The translations under genes and the position numbers were made by a program. 12,007 nt of DNA from Ophiosphaerella korrae (lineage: Eukaryota; Ascomycota; Dothideomycetes; Pleosporales; Phaeosphaeriaceae): assembly GCA_028456385.1 (NCBI GenBank), contig JALNQF010000875.1, positions 1 to 12,007 on the forward strand, in the 5' to 3' direction. Within the stretch, counting starts at the first letter, position 1, and the number at the start of each line of letters is the position of its first letter. Of the stretch, positions 1 to 8,109 are shown one piece after another. The notes under the pieces are model-generated. The model was not told the DNA's origin, made no database searches, and saw only the letters and a program-made list of their open reading frames with translations.

Positions 1-231
1 TTATTATATAAACCTTATTATACTAAAGCCTAAAGTGCGTTATTACTTAAGGCTAAATATACTTAGTAATTATATACTAATACCTCTAAGTATATACTTA
101 TATGTACTATAACTAAACTACTATTTTTAATAACTAGTAATAGGAGAGGAATTATATTATCCCTAGCTTATTCTATAATATATATAATATTTAAGAGAGT
201 AGGTTAGAGAGAGTTAAGATATAGACTAATC
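1..231. other. AT-rich sequence without a recognised gene
   Basis: This stretch has RIP-like composition. Beyond the 33-bp array the relic 1 frame turns into short Tyr/Ser-rich pieces with dense stops and no recognisable protein pattern, so I place it outside the gene. A weak GAGAGTAGGTTAGAGAGAGTTAAG stretch at 193-216 resembles a decayed unit of the neighbouring array. Nothing else is visible. Confidence 0.5.
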
Positions 232-350
232 GAGTAATTAAGAGAGTAGAGAGAAGAAGTAATAGGGTAACTAAGAGAGTAGAGAGAAGGAGTAATAGAG
301 TAACTAAGAGAGTAGAGAGAAAGAGTAATAGAGTAATTAAGAGAGTAGAT
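232..350. repeat. 33-bp tandem repeat, about 3.5 units
   Basis: Units begin at 232, 265, 298 and 331, each close to GAGTAACTAAGAGAGTAGAG followed by AGAAGGAGTAATA. Differences between units are few (AATTA/AACTA, AAGAAG/AAGGAG/AAAG). On the minus strand, in the relic 1 phase, the unit reads LLYYSFSLLS followed by a stop, so it either ends the relic's coding region or lies just after it. It is purine-rich on the plus strand, unlike the flanks. Confidence 0.85.
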
Positions 351-501
351 TTATCTTAGACTCTAAATCCCTACTAACCCTAAATAGGCTTACTCTTAGA
401 GATACTATACTCTACAAATCTACTAGTAAAACTAGGATCTATTTACTACTATCTAATTTGCTTATACTTTCTAATTACCTAACTACTATTGTATTTACTA
501 C

Positions 502-575
502 ACTAGTATAGGCTAACCTACTATCTACTATATCTACTATACTAGTATAGGCTAATATACTATCTACTATATCTT
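502..575 (-). repeat. 39-bp direct repeat, two copies, in the relic 1 tail
   Basis: The unit starts at ACTAGTATAGGCTAA (502 and again at 541) and includes TACTATCTACTATATCT. In the relic 1 frame the copies encode DSILAYTSIV and DSRLAYTSVV. The 39-bp period keeps the frame. It probably marks a duplication inside the C-terminal extension. Confidence 0.7.
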
Positions 576-1305
576 ACTTGCCTAAACCTTACAGCGCTCT
601 AAATATACCCTACTTACCTATATTATCTTTACCTACCTTGTCTTTACTACTATTATCCTTACTATCTTTACTACTATCTATCTCTAACTTAAGAGGGCTA
701 GTCTCTAGAATCTTAATTAGCTTACTATGTCTACGTTGTAGTAGTATACTAAAAGTATCCTTGTTATTACTATTATTACTAACTAACCTGTCTTTCTATA
801 CCTACGCTTGTATCGCCTTCTTAGCTTTAAGACTAAGTAGTACTTAGTTCCCCTTGTACCTTGCTAAAGTAATTACTAGCTACTTTACTAATAGTAATTA
901 TGTAAACTTAGTATTAAAAAACTACTCCCTATTATCTTCTTCCTTAGTATCTAAATTTATTATGCTCCCTTTATCCTCCTAATTATTCTAATTATCTTAC
1001 TCTATAATACTAGCTAAGAACAAGTTATACTATAAATTCCTTGCTACCCCTAACTTAGATAACTATACTATTATACCTTGTAGCTTGTCTATAGTCTTAA
1101 CTTAGTCTATATCTATATAAGGGCGAGAGTTAGGTATATTACCTAGTATATCTGTATACTTTGCAACTAAACTACGCTCCTTTATACTAAATACCCTACT
1201 AGACTTATACGTTACCTATAAAATATTACTATATAGTTATTATATAAAGCTCCCTACTATACTCTTAGGGCTTATACTATATTAGTATATTTTATTATCT
1301 CCTAA

Positions 1306-1372
1306 TAGTAGGGCGCTTAGGAGATTAGCTCTTTTTCTTTAAAAAGACTAAATCTCCTGTACACCCTCTATA
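1306..1372. mobile_element. Foldback MITE-like element, copy 1
   Basis: The inverted arms are AGGAGATTAGCTCTTTTT (from 1319) and AAAAAGACTAAATCTCCT, separated by a few bases. Outside them GGGCGC faces ACACCC and a TATA lies at the right end. The arms match the other three elements in the window. It lies in the C-terminal extension of relic 1. The relic 1 frame reads on through it in the same phase, so the insert may be a multiple of three long, or frame continuity here may be chance. Confidence 0.65.
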
Positions 1373-1680
1373 CTAAACACCTATAACTTACTAGCTTCTA
1401 GTAGATTGTTGTACGCTACCTCCTATTTAGGATAGGACCTATATATTACTTGCCTACTCTCTAGGATTATAAACCCTTATAGTCTACTAACGTCGAATTT
1501 AATTTACTCTAGTGCTTCCTCTTCTCCTTTCTTGCTAATTTCTCTAATTATTATACGTATTAGTATTGCCGAATCTATACTTGCTATTAATACTAGTATA
1601 GTATAGAAAAGGCTCTTAAGTAGTATATTCGAGTTCTATAACTTGTCGTTAAAAAGCTCTATAATAAGTACCTATTAGTT

Positions 1681-2020
1681 TTAACTAATCTATACTAAAC
1701 GCCTAATCTCCTATACAAATACTATTATTAATACGTATAGCCCTGTTATAATTATCTGCGTATAAAAGTCTTGTAGGTTAAGCCTAGTGTTTTAGTTAAT
1801 ACTAAGAATAATAACATTAATATTAAACTTATATACTATCTTGTTCCTCTCTAAAGCCTACCTTGCTAGTACTTAGTAAAAGTTAGCTAATATCTTATTC
1901 TTCTCTTTAGGTGCGTATTTAGTAAGTAGAGCCTTAGACTACATCCTATAAAGGTTAAGTAAGTAGTTAATAATCTGCTGCTTAAATAGATTCTAACTAA
2001 AAATTACTACTTTCTCTCCC
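1681..2020 (-). other. SNF2 lobe 2 (helicase C-terminal domain) of relic 1
   Basis: The frame reads KVVIFS, stop, N at 1990-2013 (motif IV; KVLVFSQ in the family) and TRLNLQD at 1768-1788 (motif V; GLNLQ in the family, with Gly changed to Arg). The stretch at 1681-1713 reads stop, EIRRLV, stop, IS, stop, which fits QxIGRxxRIGQ, the arginine-finger motif VI, with stops at Gln or Trp/Arg positions. The order and the spacing from motif V to VI are normal. This half would close on lobe 1 over ATP, so both halves of the motor were present before mutation. Confidence 0.8.
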
Positions 2021-2763
2021 TTAACTAGAACCTATTACTTAATTAAGGCTAGGAGTGTACAAATCTACTCTAAGTATACTATAAACATCTCTATAAAAAC
2101 TATATTGTTCTCTTCTATATCTACTAGTAGCTTATCTAGTAATAGCTCTAGATCGTGCCGCTTAATATCCTTTATAATCGTCTATAGTACTACTCTATAC
2201 TTCCTATAATTATATAGAGTATATAGCTACTCTAGCCTCTTGTTATCCTTAACTTAGTAGAATAACCTAGCTACCGCAAGTATATAGCAGAAGCATACTA
2301 GGCTAAGTAACTAAGAGTATTACCTATTTAGTCTTATTACACTAGACTTAGTATTATACGTGTATAGCTTTAACAAAAATAGCTTAACTAGCTTATTATA
2401 CTTCTTTATTACTTCCTTACTATTACTAATATAGAGTTAGTATACGCTGTACTTTAGTAGTAGGCTGTCTACAATATATATATTACTATTAGAGTAGGTA
2501 ATATACTTAGAGTCGTACTTCTACTTTGTTATTACCTTGTCCTATATAATCTTTAAAACTTGCCCTTACTCTACTCCTTGTTTCTAATAGCTAATCTACT
2601 TCTAGAACGTAGAAGCTATAATATAGTATAGTTAAGTTTCTAGTAGAGCGTTATTATTGTAAACATTAGTACTTAGGTTTAATGCAACAAAGGTTACTAC
2701 TAAATAGTCTATATCTAGGTTATAGAGCAGCTTTAATTAAGTCCTAAACGTATTAGTACGCTA

Positions 2764-3780
2764 AGGCACTAGTGTTGCTAACATTAACTTATAAAATATA
2801 GCCTATACTTTATTAATTGTAAAAAACACTTGCGTTTTATCTCCTTGTAAAATCTAGCACTTATCTAAAACTATATAGAGTACAAGCCCTTTAAGTAAAA
2901 ATAGGTATAAGATTACTATACTAGTTAACGCAATAAACTCTATCTAGTTATCTTACTTCTTATAGTTAACTACCTAGTTCTACTTAGCTTACTTACGCAC
3001 TTTTCTCGCTCTATATCGTAATATAAATGTCTAATAGGTTGTAACAAGAATTATATATTACGTGCAAATATATCCTAGATTAAACATTATACTATTACGT
3101 AAGAGGTTGCCCTAGAAGCGCTTAACTCCTAGTAGCAACACCTACTCTTTCTTGTTGTTGCTTATCCTATAAATGTACACGTTAAAGCTATTACTAAATA
3201 AAGCTACATTGCGTACTACTTATATTACTAAATAAGACTGTGTTAGCTAAAACAACACACGTAGCTAATAGTACTCTTTAATCCCTATAAAGTCTACCTT
3301 ATCGCGTAACTTACTTAACTCGTTTAGCTTATAGTTAATTGTCTGTATTCTAATTAGTACTACTACTTGTAGGAGAGCCCTATAGGAGCGGTAGGAGATT
3401 AGTACTTTTTTTTTCTTTCTAATAAAAAGTGCTAATCTCCTACTACCCTATACGTATGTAGTGTACTTACTACTAGTATTGTAGCTAACATTAAATTTGT
3501 CTTGCCTAGCCCTATACTATCTACAATAAGATAGCTACAGCGCCCCTTACCTGTCGTTAATCGCTACTTTACTAGGTCGATAATCTTACCTACACTAGTT
3601 ACCTACAGCTAAAATAGTAGTACTAACTTTTGCCTAGGCATAACTAGGTAACTATAATACTTAATCCCTAGTTTTATAAGTCTAGCCTTATACTCTTTTA
3701 CTATTGTTTTAGATGTAGTAAATAGCTTATCTAGGTTATATACTCTATTATAGTACGTGTTGTCGTTACAATCTATTTTT
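2764..3780 (-). other. SNF2 lobe 1 (ATP-binding half) of relic 1
   Basis: Upstream of Walker A the frame reads DLVKQRLTTGKGRCSYLIVD, then GLGKT at 3498-3512. Motif Ia (ALLQVVVLIRIQ, resembling PxLIVxPxxLIxQW) starts immediately after the foldback insertion. ILVTTY, a stop, then TF (3025-3042) matches the VLTSYQTF-type segment between motifs Ia and II of fungal SNF2 proteins. The DExH/DExQ box reads VLDKC, stop, ILQGDKTQ (2830-2874). DE to DK is GATGAG to GATAAG, exactly a TpG-to-TpA change. Motif III is KLMLATLVP (2764-2790), where LLTATP-like residues are expected. The spacing from motif I to motif III fits the family once the insertion is set aside. Confidence 0.85.
3381..3452. mobile_element. 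Foldback MITE-like element inserted in relic 1 motif Ia
   Basis: The arms are GGTAGGAGATTAGTACTTTTT-like (3390-3410) and AAAAAGTGCTAATCTCCTAC (3424-3443). They differ by one C/T change and are separated by a T-rich loop. TATA flanks both ends (3381-3384 and 3449-3452). Minus-strand codons start in phase 2 (mod 3) above the element and phase 0 below it, which is the shift expected from a 68-nt insertion. With 68 nt set aside and one TATA kept, the frame joins directly into motif Ia of the ATPase. TATA or TA is the likely target duplication, which would suit a Tc1/mariner-type element, but its exact length is not settled and no transposase is present. Confidence 0.75.
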
Positions 3781-4316
3781 GTAAATAGATTGCTAGTAAT
3801 ACTCTTAGAAAGACTAGGCTTAATGTTAAGTTTATTAATAACCCTTACTTTGTCTATAGCTAACTTGTTATCGCTTTCTACTTTATCTATCTCTTTCTTA
3901 AATAAGAACTATACTTATTAAATATATTTGCGTAATTCTATAGTAATCTAGTTAATCGCTATAATCTATACCTTCTTAAAATACCCTACTACTTCTACTA
4001 CCTTGCTCTTGCTTTGTTACCCTTCCGTGTTATCTAGCTAGAGCTACTTTTAGACTACCTTAGACAAATTCTTCTTGTTATACTTTAATCTATTAATCTA
4101 GTTAACTAGTTTTTTTCTATAGCTATAGCTAATCAAATAATTAGCTATAAGAAGTCTAGCTCTACCTATAGGTATCTTGTAAAACTACTACTACTTTAGA
4201 TTAATATAGTTGTTATTTCTAGTTAGACTCTTTTAGATCTAGCTAATTATAGTAGACTACCTAATTATCTTACTAGTATAAGTATTAGGCTACCTAAGGT
4301 ACTTGTATCTTATTAA

Positions 4317-4334
4317 CTTACAAATATTGCACTT
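4317..4334 (-). other. CxxC (CNIC) putative zinc-binding half-site in relic 1
   Basis: The relic frame reads KCNICK here, followed by basic residues (LIRYKYLR) and a Trp/Gln-derived stop. The preceding stretch is charged and basic (NTKER, stop, KRY). CxxC followed by Lys is common in small zinc ribbons and fingers, but no second Cys or His pair can be fixed, since RIP readily turns His (CAT/CAC) into Tyr and Cys (TGY) into Tyr. It lies about 270 codons before Walker A. This is a suggestion, not a domain call. Confidence 0.4.
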
Positions 4335-4599
4335 AATAACATTATCTACTTAGTACCTCTTCTATCTCTCTTTAGTGTTAGGCATTAATACTAGTTTCTT
4401 AGTAGTTACTCTACTAGATAATATAGCTAAAGCCTATCCTTAAGTGCGTAGTGCTAGTATAGTAACTTACTAGATTCTACTATTACGTCTTCTAGTTACC
4501 TTAGTATTAAGAAGTAGAGAGGCTGTTCTAACTTTACCCTTATTTATAGTATCCTTACTTATATTTATTTTCTAGCTCCTAGTTGTTTTTGCTAGTATA

Positions 4600-4756
4600 G
4601 TAGTAGACTTAATAGTTAGCTTAGTAGTTAGCTTAGTAGGTAGCTTAATAGTTATCTTAATAGTTGTCTTAGTAGTTACCTTAGTAGGTAGCTTAATAGT
4701 CGTCTTAGTAGGTAGCTTAATAGTCGTTTTAGTAGCTATCTTAGTAGCTGTCTTAA
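4600..4756 (-). repeat. 12-bp minisatellite encoding a Lys-x-x-Thr repeat
   Basis: About thirteen degenerate copies of a 12-bp unit (plus strand TTAGTAGTTAGC-like) lie head to tail. In the relic 1 frame they encode a tetrapeptide repeat of the type KTTI, KLPT, KTAT, KIAT, with no stop codon in the array. The period is a multiple of three and the phase matches the flanking frame, so the repeat was part of the protein, presumably a flexible, basic linker. AAG and ACT codons contain few RIP targets, which explains why this stretch survived open. Confidence 0.8.
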
Positions 4757-5890
4757 CAATACTCTTATTAGCCCTATTACTACCTCTAGTATTCTTAAGC
4801 TTATTATCTAACTAGGTAATAAACTTAGTTAATATTGCTTTATTTACCTTAGGTATATTCTTCTTGTACTATATAGTAGCTATACGCTAAAGGTAATATA
4901 TACGTAAATTGTAAGTCTTAGGGCTTATTATAGACTTCTTGTAGGGTGTATTAGTAGTATTAAATAGCTCTCGCCTAAGATAATAAATATACTATGTAAT
5001 ATATATCTTCTTAGGCTATTTAGAATAATCTAAATCTAGTTCTAATACTTAACACTTAATCTATTCTATCCTCTCTAATATTAGCAATTTAGATACAACA
5101 TAAAAGGTATATAACCTTACTATTACGTTATTATCTATAGTAGGTAAGTTTACTAATTACTTAGTATATACTAATATAGTTAGTACAACAAACTTATAGA
5201 AGATAGCCTTAAATAAGGAATTAGTGTCTTAGAATACTTTACAGATATCCTTAAGGTTACAATACTTAAACTTAGAAAAGTTAACTACTCTAAGTTCCTT
5301 TATAATAATATTAGGCTCTATACGCTACTTCTTAGTAGCTATATAGGCTAACTAGTCCTTTGCGTCCTTAGAATTAATATTAGAAAATAATCCTTCTAAA
5401 GTAGCACGTTTTGCTAAACTAATATTAAGCCTATACTCTAGCTAATAAGGAAAGGAGAAGGTAAGAGAAGTACACTTTTACCCTAAGACTTACTTTGTTT
5501 ATTATCTATAGACTAGTACGTCCTAGATATTACCTTGTTATTAAGGCTACCTAATCTATTACTACTACTTTCTATATATAGATCCTCTACAATAAGATTT
5601 AGGAGTAGAGCTAGTTAATATACTACTAGTTTTACTACCTTCTTTATCCTCTTAAGTACTATAGTTGCGTATAGGCTTTAAAATAGTAATCTACTATAAA
5701 ACTTATTAATACTATAGAATATATCTTCTATCTAAAGATAATAATTAATATAAATCCTAGCCCTTTTAAGTAACCTATAAAGAGAAACAGCAATTAGAAA
5801 TAATAGTCTAGTAAGTTATTAATCCTTACTCTTAATAACTATATAAGTAAGTACCTAGCTTTACCTAGCTTAAGTATAGAGATAGGTAGG

Positions 5891-5961
5891 TATAGGAGAA
5901 TTATACTTTTTAGTATTAGACTAGAAAAGTACTAATTTTCTATCTCCCCCTCTACGCTATA
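5891..5961. mobile_element. Foldback MITE-like element, degenerate copy at the relic 1 upstream edge
   Basis: The left arm TATAGGAGAATTATACTTTTT (5891-5911) and right arm AAAAGTACTAATTTTCTATC (from 5924), continuing through TCCCCCTCTACGCTATA, are imperfect inverted repeats; the right arm carries a few extra bases. TATA lies at both outer ends. The arms match the family terminus. It sits near the upstream limit of the recognisable relic 1 frame. Confidence 0.6.
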
Positions 5962-6122
5962 ACATATAAACAATAGTGTTAGTTATAGATTAAAGTTGTA
6001 AATAAATTATAATAATTAAAAACTAGGAGCTATAGCTAAACTTTACTAGATATAGTAGTACTTAGCTCCTAGTAGCTTAAGAACTTGTTGTCCTATAGGA
6101 TACTACCTTAAGAAGGTATAGC
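5962..6122. other. Inter-relic spacer without a gene
   Basis: Apart from the inverted repeat at 6022-6073, this stretch shows no frame with recognisable protein pattern on either strand. If relic 1 had a promoter it should lie here or just above, but RIP has removed any readable signal. Confidence 0.5.
6022..6073. repeat. Perfect 11-bp inverted repeat
   Basis: ACTAGGAGCTA at 6022-6032 is exactly inverted as TAGCTCCTAGT at 6063-6073, with a 30-base spacer. Together they could form a stem-loop. It lies in the gap between the two relics, between two TIR elements, and the CTAGGAG core resembles the family arm. No terminator or gene function is claimed. Confidence 0.6.
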
Positions 6123-6597
6123 TATAGATAGTAGGAGATTAGTACTTTTTTTAGCTCTTAAAGGCTTACTAATATAAAAGGTATTAAAGCTAACAACTAG
6201 GCTACTTAAAGAACGTAGTAGTAAAGTAAAAGGAGAGTAAGTATAGAGTAAAGGAGGTAGGTTTTATATACCCTACTAAGAGACACTAGTATAGAGCTAA
6301 CCTTAATAGAGCGCGAGGTAAAAGTAAGAAGAGAAAAGTACTAGTCTCTTACTACTACTACACGTAGTACTATTATATAACAAAAAGTACTAGTCTCTTA
6401 CTACTACTATATATAGTACTATTACGCGATAAATATACTAGTCTCCTACTACTACTATATATTGTACTATCGCGCAATAAATATACTAGTCTACTATTAC
6501 TACTATATACTATACTATCGCGCAATAAATATACTAGTCTCTTACTACTACTACTTGTATATTATAATAAAAGTGTTAATTACCTACCCTATCTATA
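6123..6597. mobile_element. Larger TIR element (about 470 bp) with internal 48-bp array
   Basis: The left end TATAGATAGTAGGAGATTAG (6123-6142), continuing TACTTTTT, is inverted at the right end as AAAAGTGTTAATTACCTACC (6569-6588), continuing CTATCTATA. The outermost TATAGATAG is exact in both, and the arms match the three short foldback copies. The interior holds no long frame. The right half is a tandem array in which each unit starts with a version of the terminal arm. It is therefore probably a fuller non-autonomous form from which the short foldbacks derive by internal loss. It lies between the two helicase relics. Confidence 0.6.
6334..6568. repeat. 48-bp tandem array built on the transposon terminal arm
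   Basis: Units begin near 6334, 6383, 6431, 6479 and 6527, so the period is 48-49 bp. Each starts AAAAGTACTAGTCTCYTACT or AAATATACTAGTCTCCTACT, continues with ACTACTA, and ends near a GTACTATCGCGCAATA-like segment. The start is one or two changes from the inner arm AAAAGTACTAATCTCCTAC of the TIR elements. CGCG is kept in three units, consistent with RIP sparing CpG. On the minus strand a 16-residue frame exists (TSIFIAR), but it is dense in stops and I do not take it as coding. Confidence 0.8.
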
Positions 6598-7599
6598 TTT
6601 ATAGTTATCTCTTCTAGAAAGAGTATATCTCCTTACTCTTATTTACTATAATATTTAGTATTATACTTCTTTTCCCTTATAGCTTTATATTATAGTAAGA
6701 GGTCTTTTTCTAGTATATATATAGGGCTAATAAAGTATTATTGTATAATCTAATTTATATCTAAGGTAATAAAACTAGCCTTATAGTTATCTCTATATTT
6801 CTTACTACTTTAGAAGTATTATTTAAAGTCTTCCTTTTTCTTAGAGTTAAATAAAGGTTTAAATATTTTGTAGATATATTCTACCTATAGCTATTACGCC
6901 CTTTTACTATTTTCTTATAAGGTAGCCTAAATATCTTAAATTACGTAGTTATTAATATATTCTCTACCTTGTTAGGGTTTTTTGTATACCTATCCTAAGC
7001 TATTAATTTACTATCTAGGATAGTAGTTTACTAGTATAAGGTAATACTAACAAGACCTACTATCCTATTTATTACCTACTTTCTAGTAGTATTAGTTAAC
7101 GAGTTAGTTAAGGCGCCTTAGGCTACTATTAGGAGCCCTAGTGTATTAGCTTCTATAATAGTTAAAGTTGTCTCTTTTAACAAAATATGTAATATAGTAC
7201 TTAATTTAAAATAGCTATATTATAGGTAACTACTTAATAAAGAGTAATATACGCTTAGTATTAGATATAAGGTGTATAGTAGCATTAAAATCTAGTCGTT
7301 GTTACTAGTGTGCTACTTAGTATTAGATAGATAAAGATTTAGCAACACTTTACTATTATAGTGTTAAGGACACTATTTTATATAAGTAGTAGCTTCTCTT
7401 AAATATATAAAAATATACTATTAGTCTATAAACGCTTTTTTATTAGTATAGTTAGTAGGGTTAATTATATAAGGCTTTCTATATCTATCTACCTCTATCT
7501 TTTTAGGCTTTATACTAACTAAATACTACTATAGTTAGTCTTACTTGTTAATATAGATAGTATTGTATACCTCTAGGGATTATGCACTAGATTAGCTGT

Positions 7600-7860
7600 T
7601 GTAGTTATTATTATAGTTATTATTGTAGTTATTATTATTATTGCTAGCTCTATAGTTAGTGTTACTAGCACTATAGTTAGTATTACTAGTACTATAGTTA
7701 GTATTATTACTAACACTATTAGTATTATTGCTAGCACTATTATTAGTGTTGCTAGCACTATTATTAGTGTTACTAGTACTATAGTTATTATTACTAGTAC
7801 TATAGTTAGTATTATAGTTAGTATTATTATTAGCGTTATAGTTAGTATTATTAAATACTA
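7600..7860 (-). repeat. Asn/Ser/Thr-rich minisatellite in relic 2
   Basis: This is an irregular tandem array of 12- to 18-bp units such as GTTAGTATTACTAGTACTAT on the plus strand. In the downstream relic 2 phase it reads NTNYSTSNTNYSASNTN-like peptide with no stop. It joins the RecQ core to the C-terminal region and was presumably a disordered linker. A hydrophobic 61-residue frame at 7573-7758 in another phase is a by-product of the same repeat. Confidence 0.75.
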
Positions 7861-7974
7861 TATATACCCTAACTAAGAACTACTATAAAAGGCTATCTTG
7901 TAAATATTGTACTTTGCTTTAGTTAGTTTACATATACGTCTCTTTTAGTTATTATTAAAGTATTAATCTAGGAT

Positions 7975-7998
7975 CTACTACTAGCATATACAGTTACC
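7975..7998 (-). other. Frameshift in relic 2 at the post-core Cys motif
   Basis: Above this point the open phase has codon starts divisible by three (SREGNCIC, then three stops). Below it the phase with remainder 1 reads VDPRLIL, three stops, LKETYM and on through the Asn/Ser repeat to the end. A CDPR-like stretch after a Cys pair is usual just after the RecQ core, so a small indel within these bases best explains the switch. It is the only frameshift found in more than 5 kb of relic 2. Confidence 0.65.
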
Positions 7999-8109
7999 TT
8001 CCCTAGACTAGATAAATATATCTACCTTTATCTAATAGGATGTATTAGCCTTGCTAAAATAGTAGTTTAGCACGCATAACCTAAGTACTAGGTAGGTAAT
8101 ACTAGGATT

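Larger units (their letters stand above)
350..5880 (-). pseudogene. RIP-inactivated SNF2-family ATPase/helicase (relic 1)
   Basis: Translating the minus strand gives one reading frame of about 1,800 codons broken only by TAA and TAG, as expected if CAA, CAG and TGG codons lost C or G to RIP. In order: a mixed N-terminal region (about 5880-4900), a Lys/Thr tetrapeptide repeat (4756-4600), a CNIC motif (4317-4334), then the two helicase lobes. Walker A reads VDSIGLGKTN where SNF2 proteins have ADEMGLGKT. VTTYQTF, a box reading VLDKC before a stop, and a degraded motif III follow. Lobe 2 has KVVIFS, RLNLQ and a degraded QEIGRxxRIGQ-like motif VI. A C-terminal extension with Lys/Asp/Ser-rich stretches follows to about 500. 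SNF2 ATPases use ATP to move along or remodel chromatin. Codon phase is constant on each side of the foldback insertion at 3381-3452. The start is unknown because ATG becomes ATA under RIP, and the stop is uncertain because TAA and TAG are everywhere. The family call is firm; the subfamily is not identified. Confidence 0.85.

Noticed and set aside
578..847. Plus-strand ORF of 89 codons, Leu/Ser-rich
   Set aside because: It is antisense to the relic 1 C-terminal extension. Its Leu/Ser/Tyr composition is the complement of AAG, AAT and GAT codons on the other strand, and it has no domain pattern.
2640..2720. SNF2 motif V (VALNL) shortly after motif III
   Set aside because: It is too close to motif III. 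The same frame contains a better motif V (RLNLQ) at 1768-1788, placed correctly after motif IV.
3200..3300. SNF2 motif III (LLATC...) in a second minus-strand frame
   Set aside because: That frame has many stops and does not continue. The main frame carries motif Ia, VTTYQTF, the DE box and motif III in proper order further downstream.
6334..6568. CRISPR-like array (five units of 48 bp)
   Set aside because: The repeats are contiguous with no unique spacers, there are no cas genes, and the composition is eukaryotic RIP-type.
6990..7030. Copia-type protease ILDS motif
   Set aside because: Only four residues match, and the surroundings belong to the continuous C-terminal frame of relic 2.
7340..7440. 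Retrotransposon Gag CCHC zinc knuckle next to an Asn/Ser repeat
   Set aside because: The spacing fits loosely, but the residues standing for Cys (TTT, TTA) cannot come from TGY by RIP, and no integrase or reverse transcriptase follows.
7573..7758. Minus-strand ORF of 61 codons, almost only Ile, Leu, Val and Thr, like a membrane segment
   Set aside because: It lies wholly in the Asn/Ser/Thr minisatellite and uses the wrong phase. The flanking relic 2 protein continues in a different frame.
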